The notes beneath the pieces were generated by a model. That model was not told where the DNA came from, searched no databases, and saw nothing but the letters and a program-made list of their open reading frames with translations. Below are positions 27,142 through 38,689 of a stretch of 47,506 nt of DNA, piece by piece. This DNA comes from Rachicladosporium sp. CCFEE 5018 (taxonomy: Eukaryota; Ascomycota; Dothideomycetes; Cladosporiales; Cladosporiaceae): contig KZ111170.1 of the NCBI GenBank assembly GCA_002077045.2, forward strand, positions 321,406-368,911. The letters run 5' to 3'. Position numbers and translations under genes: made by a program. Within the stretch, counting starts at the first letter, position 1, and each line of letters starts with the position of its first letter.

Positions 27142-29281
27142 TGTTGTGCGCTGGCGGGGGTGAATGCGCCTGAAGCTATGCTGTCCGGTCAGGAACGCTC
27201 TTGATTTCCGCTTTGGAGGGTGATCGCTGTAAGAGTGCCAGCAAATGTCCCGCTTCCTACGTCTGCTGGTAATGACTGAGCACCACTCGCCGCAATCGCT
27301 GTCTCTGTGGCTATGTAGCTTTGATCGGTGACAGAACAGAAAGAGAGTACAGGATTGCGAAACAGTAAGCTTACACTCGGCAGTCAAGGGTAATGGACCC
27401 TCCCAAGACCATTAATCGCATTCAAGGATTAGCGCCCACGCCTACATGCACGCGATGCACAGCTTGGCGGATGTAAGCGACACGCATTTGGTGTGGCGGC
27501 GAGACGATCACTCTGCTGCTGGCCGACTCGAGGGCGAGATATAAGCGCTGAGCTGAAAGCAAGTGTGAATCACCGGTGCGGCCCGATCGAGAGTAAGCCA
27601 ATGGGATGATCGGACTGCATTGCCGGCTATGAGCAACGTGCATACCCTTCGTACTCCGCAGTCTGGAATATTGGGGCCAGAGCCGTACGCACGACCTCTT
27701 GTTGGACAAGGAGTCAATGAACGAAGCCAACATTGAAGTCTTACTAGCAGAGAATGGTGATGACGGCTTTGGAGTCCCAAGCCTGTGCAAGGCTTGCCGC
27801 GGCTTTTTACCGCTTCCTCGTGAGTGTACACGACGCATTTCACGCCCCACGATTCTCGCAACACTGCTCGAGAGTCGCGCTGCAGCACCAACGCTGTTCC
27901 TAGATCATTAGGGTTCCATACGGACTGTACGGAGCAGCGCGCACACGCTGTGCCGATGCAAGTCCGAAGCACGAGATCACTCAGGTCGTTCAGGATGGTC
28001 TCGGTTGACTGCGACAAACTACGCAGTGTTGAACATCGTTGACGGGCGCGGGCCTTCTGAGATACACTGCTGTCACTGACGAGGTCAAATGCCAGCGTTC
28101 GCGTGATATCTGGTCGTCAGATGTCTGCGACACCGGAGCGGCTGATACGAACGCGGCGTTCGCGCTGTGCCATCCGCTAGGTGTGAACGAGCCAGCACTT
28201 TCAGCACCGAGATGTGTAGGTCACACGGTGGGAGCAAGGCAAACCTTCACCACGAGACAACTCGACTTGAACTCTCGACGGGCGCAACCCGGCGGTGACA
28301 TGTAGTGGTGGTCCATATGGAAGCGGTGATGGCAAGCACTTGCCATCGAGATGTGCCAAACACGAGTCAGCCTTGCTGGTTGTTTGGCGAAGCGCCAGGA
28401 GCTGCCGGTGCGCGTTGCGAGTGGTCAGACACCAAAGAGGCGTCTTAACGCCGGGCGCGTACGGCTGTGTCCGCTACCGACCGCCTGTCGCAACGTCTAG
28501 CCTACTGCACAGCATCGACACTCGCTTCCTCTTTCACCTCGTACAATGCAATGCAGTCAAGCAAACTTGTCCGCATCCGCCCACCATAATATCGAAGCCG
28601 TGCTGTGCCTCAAGGCGCGGGTACAGCCAGATGATCCTCCGTGGTGCTCGGTACCGATGGGTGCAGCGCCATTGGTCAGTACGCAGTCTGACGAACCACT
28701 GCTCTGAGCGCTTCGATGTCTTGTCCAATGACATGGCCAGTACACTCACGACGGCCAGTGATATAACGGTCCGGCAGACGAGGATGAGCCTGCAACAGAC
28801 AGCATTCGTTTCAGCTCACGCCGGCCTCAGGCCCTCTCCACCGCAGACATGCGTAGAGCCGCCAGGCCAATTTGCGCGTCTTGCTGGCGGTACCGCATGT
28901 CGTGTGCCATAGTGCCTTATAGACTAGTAACGCCCGCAGGTAGTACCCCGTCAGCCCATCTCTCTTGCTAAGCCTTGTGCTAGTCTTGTCATTGCGGAGC
29001 GTTGTGTCTTGCTGTTTTCTACTTCCTGCACGGGCGCTTTCGACTGTCCTTCTCGTACGCGTGCAAGTCTTGAGTGAGGGCAACACGGTCTCGGTTCTGT
29101 CAATAATCTCAACTGCCTGCAGGTCAGGCATCAGTGCTGCACGATATTAGGCTAGTCGCCGGGTGCAGCCTGCAACTCCTCCCTCCTTGTCAACAGCACC
29201 GACACAATTTGGACTTGGCCCATCACCAACTGTCTGCATTTTGCTTCGACGGATCTTGGATTGACCGGACTTGGACTTTGG
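27142..29281. other. 2.1-kb stretch without a recognised gene
   Basis: It holds the promoter of the copper-protein gene at its left end and that of the proline-rich gene at its right end. Open frames up to 205 codons (28295-28912, plus) have no domain, biased Arg/Cys/Ser composition and no splice support, so they are not called. No transfer RNA, ribosomal RNA or transposon signature was seen. Confidence 0.5.
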
Positions 29282-30091
29282 ATGACAGCAGCAGCCATGG
29301 ACAGGACTTTCTCAGATCAGACGCACACACGGCGTACTCATGCTCCAGCGTATCCGCCGGCACTCCCACCCTGGGAGATCCGTAACATCTCTCAAGTCCC
29401 TTTCATCGAGCCTGGCTCTCCCCCACACGCCGAACGGGATGGCCAAGGCTTCTTCCACGCCCGCGGTGCATCTCGCTCACCGCCGCCAGAGCCGAAGCAC
29501 CCAGACACACAGAGTTTCTACGGATCTCGCAGCAGCTCGAACTCGCAGTAGCGACCACGCTTGACGGCAACTACTAGTGCTCCCCCTGCCACGGACTATG
29601 CATCGCCAGTGTCGGCGACGAACACTACCAATCCTTGGAAGAACCCTGGCCCGGTGCCATACTCCGCGGTGACCCATCTCCCATCATATGAGACACAAAC
29701 TCTGGAGACTCCGGTGTACATCCCACCAGCACCTCGCACGGCACCCACCGGACTCCCAGCATTCGTCGCCACCCGAGCGCCTCCAACACCCCCAGACAGC
29801 TTCACTCGCCCATCGCCCTCTCCGTCACGACCAACACAGCATCATTCGTCTCAGGCAGCCTTGCCAGGCACGATGTCTAGTCGCGGCGGTCGAGATGCGA
29901 CACGCTCGCGAGCCAGATCTGCCACGCGGGAAGCAAGACGACCTCGAGTGACGACCGACCGGGACGCGGAGAAGGGCTTTGGGCTCAGGTTCAAGTCTGC
30001 TTTCAAGGGGATATTCCATCGAAGTCCAGTAGACGAAAGTCAGTTCACGCGGGTTAGCGGGAAGCACTGGACGGAGGAGGAGGACTACTAG
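29282..30091 (+). pseudogene. Proline-rich protein gene with an in-frame TAG
   Basis: From ATG 29282 (MTAAAMDRTFSDQ; the ATG at 29297 is equally likely) the frame is protein-like for 89 codons: PALPPWEIRNISQVPF, a SPPPEPKHPDTQSFYG segment, then SRSSSNSQ. It meets TAG at 29549-29551. The same frame then continues for 179 codons of similar composition (TNPWKNPGPVPYSAV, PTPPDSFTRPSPSPSR, a basic RSRARSATREARRP stretch) to EKGFGLRFKSAFKGIFHRSP and a TAG at 30089-30091. A GT-AG span covering the stop (29548-29577) keeps frame but is only 30 nt, short for a fungal intron. A nonsense allele, sequencing error or readthrough is possible. No known family; likely a disordered protein with a short conserved basic C-terminal helix. 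Confidence 0.6.
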
Positions 30092-30140
30092 ATGAGCATC
30101 CACCGACATGGGTGCCTTCACCCGGTATGTCCAAGTGGAC
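30092..30140. other. Junction between the single-copy region and duplication copy 2
   Basis: 49 bases between the TAG of the proline-rich gene and the first base matching window position 1. No Ns, transposon end or long homopolymer mark the join. Whether homology extends further left cannot be judged because copy 1 is cut at base 1. Confidence 0.7.
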
Positions 30141-30543
30141 TTCGACTCAGCTCACTGCTACAAAGTCGATGGTCCGCAGCACGGAGTAGGCACGTCGACT
30201 CCACGACATCCATGATCACTCAGATGGATCTCACAGTGGCGACCATCCGAGGATGCTGATACGAGTAAGACACTACTATCAGTAACTACGCTGCTCGTTG
30301 AGTAGAGGACGGCCACTGGGAAACGCCGACATGAGCAGACGAACGACCGACAGGAGGGTCGCTACAGACAAGACTGGCGAACTAATCACACACTCGCTCA
30401 CGAATTTACTTGGTCACGACATTCGATCACGAGAGACTCGCAAACGCCAGCAGGCATTCGCGCTTTGCTATCAGTCACGCGAGGGACGGCTGAAAGTATG
30501 CAGTATACCCATTTGTTGTTTTCAGCGAGAGATATGCGGAGTT

Positions 30544-30561
30544 GAGCGCTCGATAGCGCTC
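30544..30561. repeat. Perfect 7-bp hairpin, copy 2
   Basis: Same GAGCGCT-CGAT-AGCGCTC structure as at 404-421. Confidence 0.55.
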
Positions 30562-32008
30562 GAGAAGTGTGGACGATGGCGAAGCAATGGTGCAGGGCTG
30601 GTAGACAGGGACCGAGAGACATAGATTGGAAATAATTGGTATCAACGGATTTGTAGGTCACTCTCTCATTGCAATAGTTGTTTGTGCTACCGGCATCAGC
30701 CCCGTTCATCTCAGTGACAAGTACGCGCCGTCGAAGGATCGCTAAGCTTTGCAAGCCACATCTAACGGCGCCTAAGTTCCCCGTCGGACTGCTCCCCGTA
30801 CCTGAAGGACGCGACTTCAGCGATCATCGCTCTTACAAACTATACATGTACTGGTAAAACTTCTGATATTTCGTCCCGCTCCTTGCGCTCGCGATGATCT
30901 GTAGCCCAGCATACATGGTGGTAAGGTCGGAATACAAGGCGCTGCATACGGCAGCTCCGATCCCCGCTGGCCACCAGACCGCCGTTATGCACAGTTCTGC
31001 TACCGAGCGGCGCAGCAGATACTATGCGTATATTGTTGCCCCGCTACCTGCGTGTCAATCAAGGGGTGGCATTCCGAATCACCCGGCGGCACAGCACTTC
31101 GCTCTTTGATGCATAGATGAAGTGCCGAGTGCTCGGATATTGCCACTGTACCTGTTCCCTGAAGTCTCGCTCCTGAATCCAGGAAAGCGCTGCCGGATCA
31201 CACAGAATGCGCGCTTGGTGAATAGCGATGCGATCGGAGGTGGAGCCAATGTGGCATCGAACCAGGAATCGTATCCACCATATCGACGGTGCTCTTTATG
31301 TTGCACTTCCGACGAGCCCACGACAAGCTTCACGAACATGTGACAGTCGGCAAGCACTAATTCATGGACTGGTATTCGGATGCGAGGCGGGGATCAGTCC
31401 GTCGACAGCAACAGCTACTCCGGGAAACTTCTAGCATCGGACTATAACGTGCGCAAGTCTCAAGATTCCTCCTCTTCGTGCACAACGATCAATGACGATC
31501 CTTCATTCGAAGCGCCGTGGTACGCCTTACCTCGTCCTCGAACCAATCACGCCAATGTGGCCTACACCATCGTTATGCATCTAAGCGCCAAACCAAGCCC
31601 TTGGCCTCATAATAGCCGCTCGCGTATGCATACACAGATCTGCTCCTTCTTGGATACAGTTTCCTGGTTCCTATTTTCCGTCTGGTGTGACTATGTTCGC
31701 CACAAGAGTGCGTATGTGCCACGATTGAAATGTATCTCCCAAAGTCCGCCATGACCGAGAGGAATGAAAGCTCGTCTTCCAGGACCTCGCCTGTTTGGCA
31801 TTAACCACCAGGCCTGGTCCAGGATATGACTTAGCGACTCCAAGATCGTGAGAGGAGGGTCACTTGTCTGACTGTCTGACTCCAGAAGCATAAGATTATC
31901 TTGGTGGCCATCAGCGATTCGCGCAGTCCAAACCATTTGTATCTTGCCCTCTGACCCGTTTCCTGTCGTCGAACACTCAGGGAACAACGACCAGAATCTA
32001 GCAACTAA

Positions 32009-32036
32009 GATCCAGGATCCAGGATCCAGGATCCAG
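32009..32036. repeat. GATCCAG direct repeat, 4 units (copy 2)
   Basis: Four perfect tandem units against two in copy 1, a 14-bp length difference. This makes a convenient marker for telling reads of the two copies apart. Confidence 0.85.
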
Positions 32037-32660
32037 AATCCGAGAATGTGGTTCCAGGTGAACAAATATATCCCCGTTTGAGATACCCTTGCCTGTCAAC
32101 AAGCCGAGGCCGGAACCATGGGCCATAGAATGCATCCAACACAGAGACGTTTTGATGTCAGTATGGGTATGATGCCACTCTGGTGGTCTGGAGACCTCCC
32201 CGTGAACTGCCGGTCCGATTACATCATCCGGAGAGATGACATGCAGCTACAGCGACCTGTAGCTTTCCAGAGACAGGCTTGCTTGATCGATCCATCTTCT
32301 CCTGCAGTACACGGCTTCAGCCGGCGATGACAGTCTGGCACATACGCTTGCTACAAGTAACAAGGACGTTGAGGCACGATGGTCTTCAAGCCCATTGACA
32401 GGCATCCTCAACCTAGAAACCGTTTTTGGAGTCGAAATCGGAAACCTGGAACCCGGTCACCGAAGGCATATCTCTGCTGCCACGAGCACGGCACGTAATG
32501 TGTTTTCGAACAAGGTATATACGCTGGGATGCTTTGCTTACGAGTAAATGAAGCTCCATATCTCACTGTACTTGATCCGCCATCGTCACCATTCAGTAGA
32601 CTCTCGACAGTTCCAATATTGCATATACTACAGCCAAGTTCCCTTGCCCTGTCCAGCACA

Positions 32661-33550
32661 ATGCCTCCAGAACGTACTCAACACCATACGATACCCAAAC
32701 AGCAGCCTTGATCTCGAACGACTGCCATGCGACCGGTCGACTTGCAAAAGCAGTTGCGTGTCACTGCAAGTGGGTCGTACTTCTCGCATAGCGACATCCC
32801 CGCCAGTCCAGTATTTGAAGAGAAGTCTGGAAACCTAGCCATGGCGTCTGCCGACACAGAGAGCGAAAGCGAGAGCGCCCGTACCCCATGTCCCACAGAC
32901 GAGAGGTCGTACGAAGGAAACCCCGCTCCTGGTCCTCTAAGCGAGTGTGGTAACGAGATCGTCGACGCCGTGAAATCCACCAACGGCACAGTCGTTGCAC
33001 GGGACTCGACGTGGGTCCATATCGCTGGTGTAATCTCTCGCGCCACGTGCGACAGCGTTGCATCGCAGGTGTCCCGAACTGAGCATCGTGATGGAGGTGT
33101 TCTCGGAGAGATCCAAGATCTGGGAAGCGAGTATACAGGCGCGCTGACAGAGCTCGTGCAATACGTGCGCACAACTAGAGCACGTCGCAAGCCCGAGCTC
33201 ACGTTACCACGGAAGCTGCGTGCAGAAGTCGAAGGCTCTGATCCCATTGGATTTAAACTGATTGCCATCACGCCGGGCGTTATGGCGAGAGCGGCTTACC
33301 CCTTCGATTCGGTGGGTTGATGGGGGGCCTGTAGATCCTCGTCGCTCTGGAGCATCTGAGCGCCGCTGGAGGCTTGCCATTATTGGAGTCATCTGAGACT
33401 GACGAGCCGGAGTGTACAGGGCCTCGCGAGCTGCAATCAGGGGAGGCACTTGTGCTTCGTAAGGGCTGCATCTGGTGCCGAGAGCTAGTCGTCAGTGGGC
33501 TGCTTCTGTTCGTGCGGTATGCACCATCGGAGGCTGCTGTGCGGGAGTAG
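32661..33550 (+). pseudogene. Decayed orphan gene, copy 2
   Basis: Opens at ATG 32661 (MPPERTQHH...). A TGA replaces a Trp codon 17 codons in (TGG in copy 1). From ATG 32727 the frame is continuous through MASADTESESESARTP, where copy 1 is frameshifted, and ends at a TGA (33318-33320) after 197 codons. Beyond that a protein-like frame (LMGGLQ..., then RELQSGEALVLRKG and LLLFVRYAPSEAAV) can be followed to TAG 33548-33550 only through frame changes. The lesions differ from those in copy 1. The 197-codon segment could still be expressed. No domain is recognised. Confidence 0.5.
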
Positions 33551-33663
33551 GTCCGGCTCCAAGCTAGCGTCGTCTGCAAGCGTATGACGAACGAGAACTC
33601 CATTCACATCTCCTCTTCCGTGCCCTCACGGTATTCACAGATCACGGATGTAATCCCAGATTC

Positions 33664-34422
33664 TCACACCTTCTCACTCACCCATATCGCCCCTCTACAC
33701 CCCGCCCTAATAACCCCCGTCAACACCTCATACGGCTGCGCCATCTTCGCATCATTCTCCACCGCCGAATCCAAATGCTCCAATTCCTCATCCCTAATCC
33801 TTCTAATCTCCTTCACCAACCCCATCAGCTCCTCCCCCACCACTTCCCCCCGCTGCTCCATCTGCTCCACCCACCCCAACAACACTTTAACTTGCTGATT
33901 GTAGTGATCGCCAATCTCCGTCTCCACGGCCTCCGTACACGCCATCGCTGCCTCGCGTCCCATGGCTCCCGTGGCCCAGCCGAGGGTCGTGGCTGCGAGT
34001 TGCCAGACGGGGTAGAGGACTGTGGGGCGAATGCGGTGTTTGGCTAGTAAATGATTGAAGGTTTTGAAATGCCCGGCTTCTTGGTCGTACATGTGTTTCA
34101 TCAGGGGTCGGAGATGGGGGTGCGATTTGTAGATTGGAGGGGCTTGGGCGGTGTAGATTAGGGTTGCGGCGAGTTCGCCGGCGTGGTTCACGCGGAGAGC
34201 GGAGTCGAGGAATTGTCGTTGGGTTGGGGTGAGAGGTTTGCGACGGGCGCCTTGGGTGGAGGTTGGTTGTTTGACGGCTTGTGGTTCGAAGGACTCGGCT
34301 TTGGCTGGGTGGGTTACTGGGGTGGCGTTGGAGGAGCGGGGGGAGGTGGAGAAGGCGTGGCGGGCGCGGAGCTGGAAGGCGAGAGGGGTGAGACGGGCGC
34401 GAGTGGTGGTGGTGGCCAACAT
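33664..34422 (-). CDS. COQ7: 5-demethoxyubiquinone hydroxylase, mitochondrial (copy 2)
   Basis: 252 aa, the same length as copy 1 and with every di-iron ligand kept (E83, E115, H118, E167, E213, H216). Differences are few and conservative (for example MLATTTTRARL against MMATTTTRTRL at the N terminus, and FNHLLAKH against FNSLLAKH). The presequence-like N terminus is retained. It is divergent from RTF1 copy 2. Nothing suggests loss of function. Confidence 0.95.
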   Translation of the reverse strand: MLATTTTRARLTPLAFQLRARHAFSTSPRSSNATPVTHPAKAESFEPQAVKQPTSTQGARRKPLTPTQRQFLDSALRVNHAGELAATLIYTAQAPPIYKSHPHLRPLMKHMYDQEAGHFKTFNHLLAKHRIRPTVLYPVWQLAATTLGWATGAMGREAAMACTEAVETEIGDHYNQQVKVLLGWVEQMEQRGEVVGEELMGLVKEIRRIRDEELEHLDSAVENDAKMAQPYEVLTGVIRAGCRGAIWVSEKV

Positions 34423-34772
34423 GATGGCAAGCTTGAAGAGATAGTTGTTGCTGCGAGCGAGGATGTGGAGAGGGTATCGAGAATGATCAACACGTATGGG
34501 ACGTCATGAACATTTGCATGTGAAATGTGGAGCCTGAGGCAGCACTTTCCGGGGAAAGTCCAGCGCGACTCTGAAACACGTCAGGGCAACTGTCCATCTC
34601 GACGACAATAGGAAGCACTTGATTCTATTGACGACTCGTGAGCCACACTTCCCCTCTGTCTCACCCTCGAATTCTCTACGCCGATCAACAACCTCCTCCA
34701 AATCCCGCCAACAGACGATCGACCCCCCCACCCCTTCAAACCCCTCTCGACAAAACCATACACCCGACAGCC
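34423..34772. promoter_or_regulatory. COQ7/RTF1 divergent intergenic region (copy 2)
   Basis: 350 bases. The COQ7-proximal half aligns well with copy 1; the RTF1-proximal half (about 34640-34770) carries many substitutions and a net deletion, so the RTF1 5' leader differs substantially between copies. Confidence 0.6.
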
Positions 34773-36817
34773 ATGTCCCAAGAAGACATCGACGCCGAGC
34801 TGCTCGCCCTCGGTGGTGGCGGCAGCGACAGCGAGTCCGACGACGAGGGTCAGATCGACGCAACGCAGATGATCCCTGATCGCTCTCCTACTCCCGAGCC
34901 AGTCGTGAAGGCTAGCGTGGAGAAGCACGACGATGCGCCGAGACGAGGCGTGGCGCAGAAGATCCGGCCGAAGCGAGGGGCGAAGGCTGCGGCGGCGAGG
35001 AGGAGGCAGCAGAGTGTGGAGGAGGACGGTGAAGCGTGAGTTGGCCCTGTTCTGATTGTTTGCTGTGGGATGGAGAGGAGAGGCAGGTTGAGGGAGGAGG
35101 ATGTGGTGACTGCAAGTGCTGCGCATCGTCTCACCTTGCTTTCAACACGCACTGTAGCACAGAAGCGGAAAACATCAATATGCTGTTCAGGACTGACAAT
35201 GATCTCTCCAGCTCCGACCCGGCATCACCACGATCCCCGAGCTTAGATGCCATGCAGCAGTCCTCATCAGAAATCGATGCGCCTGGCTCACCCGCAGCCG
35301 ACGACGATGCGCCACTATACCCCCTCGAGGGCAAATTCCTGTCCACCAAAGACCGCTCAGAGATCCTCGACCTTCCGGAGATTGAGCGTGAAGAGATCCT
35401 GGCAGAGCGCGCCCAACTCGTCACCCGCCGACAGCAAGATCTACAGCTCAAGCGAGCCATTGCAGCTACGCGGCAGAAGGCAGACGGACACCACAAGAGG
35501 AAAGCGGCAGCGGCCGAGATAGATGATGACAATACTCGCAAGACTAGCAGACCAAGGGTCGAGAAAGCTGGTAGGACCGCATTAGATGACTACAAGCTCG
35601 CTCGCGAGCAGAAGGGCGCAGCCAAGAATAGGAGCGACAATCGCCGGGATCGCAGAGACGACCGCTCCGCATCACTCTCGGATCGCGACGCAGATGGCGA
35701 GAGCGAAGTGGAATGGGCACGAGAGCCAGAAGCTGCGCCCAAGATGGACGACCCGCCAGCAAACCTCCGCGAACTTGACCGCGCACGCGTAGGCAGGACG
35801 AACTTCTCTCACTACTGCTTCACGCCCGACTTCGACGCCCGCATCAAAGGCTGCTATGTGCGCGTTTGCATCGGTCCGGATCGCGAGCACCCGGGACGAA
35901 ACGCCTACCGCATGGCGCAAATCAAGGGCTTCACAGAAGGCAAACCCTACACCCTCACAGCCGCGAACGGCAAACCTTTCTTGACCGATGTCTACGCGCT
36001 CGTTTCACAAGGCTCGTCTTCAAAACCCTACCCCTTTCTCGCTTGCTCAGACTCACATCTCACGGCTCCTGAATTCGAACGCTACATCGCCACGCTCCGC
36101 AAAGAGAATCTCCGCCCACCGACTCGCAGCCAAGTAGCGAGAAAGCTAGACGACATAAAAGCCATCATAGACCACCAATGGAGCGACGTCGATATCGGCG
36201 CTCGTCTGGCTCGGATCCGCGACTTGGCGAAGAAATACGATCCCTCGAATATCTTCGCGCAATCCCGCGCTAAGCTGCAAGACCGCAAAGCACTGGCTGA
36301 GGAGAGTGGCGATAACGAAGAGCTCTCACGTGTCGAAGCTGAGCTCGCTGCTCTTACCGACAAGGAAGCCGCCGCCTCTCAAGCCTCACCTTCCAAGACC
36401 AATTCAATCGCAGCCTCCAAGAAATCCACGACAGAGCAAGACCGCCTCGCTCGCCTCAACATCCAAACCCGCATGGACAATCGTGACGCTGTGCATAAAG
36501 CTCTCGTCGAGGAGAAGCGGAAACGCGATCGCGCGCGAGCTGCTGCGCACAAGGAGGCTGAGAGGCTCAAGGCCGAGGAGGCCGAGAAGTTGACGAATGG
36601 AGGCAGCTTGAAAGTGCCGGGTTTGGGCGACCTGTTTGGAGAGAGCGATGGCAGCAGAGCTGGTACACCTAGGGCAGGCACGCCGCAGCCTGGTGGCGTG
36701 AAGAAGCTGAATGGCAGGGTGGTGAGGAAGGGCAAGTTCGGACAGGTTGGTGGCAGGTCAAAGATGGACGATGAGGTTATTGCTAGTATGGACTTGGGGA
36801 TTGATATTGAGATATAG
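34773..36817 (+). CDS. RTF1: RNA polymerase-associated protein Rtf1, Paf1 complex (copy 2)
   Basis: Exons 34773-35035 and 35212-36817, 622 aa, with a 176-nt intron of the same donor, branch and acceptor as copy 1. The Plus-3 domain is complete. Amino-acid differences cluster after it (GDNEELSRVEAELAALTDKE and KTNSIAAS against GHTEELSRVDAELAALIEKE and KVSTIAAS), inside the diverged tract at about 35988-36491, whereas the DNA on both sides is almost identical to copy 1. Intact and presumably functional. Confidence 0.94.
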
Positions 36818-37059
36818 TGGGGTGAGAGCTGGGGCGAGGTGAGAGTGTGTGGTGGGAAACATTACGGTGGACCTCGGATGGAGGAAGGCAAATTGATGAC
36901 CGCGTGGACTGGGGGGCAGTACCAGGAGAAGGGGTGAGCTTCTTGGATGAGAAGATTGAATCAGGGGCCAGTTGAGCTGTGTAGCGTCTTCGAGCTCAAG
37001 TAGGTTACTTGCCACATGTATTGGCATCGCCCTCACATGATGAAAGCGCTGTCATGACA

Positions 37060-38200
37060 TCAAGCCACTTTCCACTCCACGCCCACAACCCACACCTCTC
37101 CTTCAATCGTAACCTCCCACCACGGCATCCTGATCCTCACCACCCCGCCCATTTCCACTCTTCCCCTGCCCTCCTCACCGATAAGCAGCACCCTCACGTC
37201 CTCCCCTGCCCCACCGAACCCCTGCCTCGTGCCTCTAACTCTCGCAACCCCTCCACTCCCTTCCACGGCCCTAACCCGAACACTCACCTCCCCCTCCGCA
37301 TCACCATACCTCCCCACCGCTCGCCGCGAAGCAGCAGCCTGCTGCCCCGTTTCCACAACCCAGCTCTTCACTGTGGCTGCCAAGCCACCTGGCAAGAACT
37401 TCGCGCCGCGGCGATGGGGTGAGAAGAGGGGCGGGATCGCTGGATCGTCTGCTGCTGTCGGCGTTGGAGGAGGGATGAAGGCTGGGCGTGTCGATGGTGC
37501 GGCCGAGGGAGCGAGGGAGAGGGTGTTGAAGCTGGGAGTATTTGTGCTTGGGAAGGAAGGTTGAGCGGGAGGGGAGAGGCGTCGGCGTTTAGCGGGGGAG
37601 AAGGGGAGGGTCGTCTCATGCTGAGCAGTAGGTTCGATCGTGGGCAGAACGTCAGTGTCATGAGCACCGAAATCGATGGAAGGACTTTCGTAGGCGTCCA
37701 GTAGCATCTCCTCGTCGTCGTCGTTGTCGCCATCGTACCGTGTGTGGAGTTGATCGTCTGGGTCTGGAGGCGCTTCTTCGACGTCTTCGCCTCGTACTCG
37801 AGGGGTTGCGAAGGGGAGACGCGGCGGCGAACTTGCTGTGACCTTCTTTGCAGGCGCCCTGCGAGTCGAGAAACGAGGTGCTGACGCAAACTGCGATGCT
37901 GACATAGCTGGTACTTCGCGAGGAGCTACATAGCGGGCAGTCGCTGGTCTGGCCGGGGGCGGTGGCATGATCGTTGCAGAGCGTGCCTGGAGGGGAGCTG
38001 GTGGTAGGAGATCGGGATCGACATCTTGCATAGCATTCTGCGGGCGAGCATCTGGCTTCGTCTGTTTAGTCGGCGATTGCTGTCGCTTCGAAGGGGCTGC
38101 GGGAGGCAGGAAGCGATGGGGTGATGGGCGCTGGTGAGCATTAGCAATCGATCGGACGGTACTTGAGGAGGGAGAGGGTACGCACTGCTGCTGGCGCCAT
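37060..38200 (-). CDS. Conserved-looking fungal protein of unknown function (copy 2)
   Basis: Exons 38200-38186 (MAPAA) and 38130-37060 encode 361 aa. The 55-nt intron has a regular donor GTGCGT and ends TTGCTAATGCTCACCAG. The two halves match copy 1: a disordered N terminus, acidic and basic patches, then FSPHRRGAKFLPGGLAATV and the Val/Gly-rich C terminus ending EVWVVGVEWKVA. The N-terminal third is the most changed, with several replaced residues and a small net deletion. This copy has the clearer gene structure and supports the model for copy 1. Convergent with RTF1 copy 2. Confidence 0.8.
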
Positions 38201-38689
38201 AGTGTGATCTCGCACCACTCATTTGTCTCGCGTCAAGCCAGGCCAACCGCTACTATTCGCGAGCCTAGGTCTTCGATGTCATATGTACCGTGATCGATAC
38301 GTTCATGTGAGTTCTCGCCACCTTGATCGAGTGCGAGGCGTAGGCTGGCGCGGCGTCATGCTTCTTTTATGTAGCTTTCCGATACTCGCGAAGGAATAAC
38401 AAGGCTCGAGGTTGGAGTCGTGCGTGCTCTCACGTCAGGTATAGTTTGGGCTATGGTCGTGGAAGGAGCGACCGAACTTCGTACCTGCTGCATTGCAAGG
38501 CAGTGAGGTCTTGGCAACGAATGATTCTACAATCCATTCACGCAATGAAGTAGAGACAGAGGTCGCAACGCACTTGCAAGTTGAGCCGCACATCATGCTC
38601 ATCATCTACCTAACAAGAGATCATGACCATCCAACCTCCGCAGTCCCAGCCCGCGCTCTCATCCCCTTCCTTTCACCTCCACCACAGCC
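38201..38689. other. Intergenic: promoter of the unknown gene and 3' end of MPK1 (copy 2)
   Basis: 489 bases, alignable with 8108-8592 only in patches. No gene is seen. Confidence 0.6.

Larger units (their letters stand above)
30141..32660. other. Intergenic or unassigned DNA, copy 2
   Basis: Partner of 1-2508, about 98% identical over most of its length. The hairpin is at 30544-30561 and the GATCCAG repeat at 32009-32036. No gene is supported. Confidence 0.6.

Noticed and set aside
28295..28912. 205-codon plus-strand open frame
   Set aside because: Biased Arg/Cys/Ser composition, no domain, no splice support and no duplicate to test conservation.
27142..29281. Transposon or transfer RNA gene
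   Set aside because: No terminal repeats, reverse-transcriptase or transposase motifs, or cloverleaf-consistent sequence could be seen by eye.
29548..29577. 30-nt intron removing the TAG
   Set aside because: In phase with GT...AG, but well below the usual fungal minimum and without room for normal branch-point spacing; kept only as a possibility in the entry.
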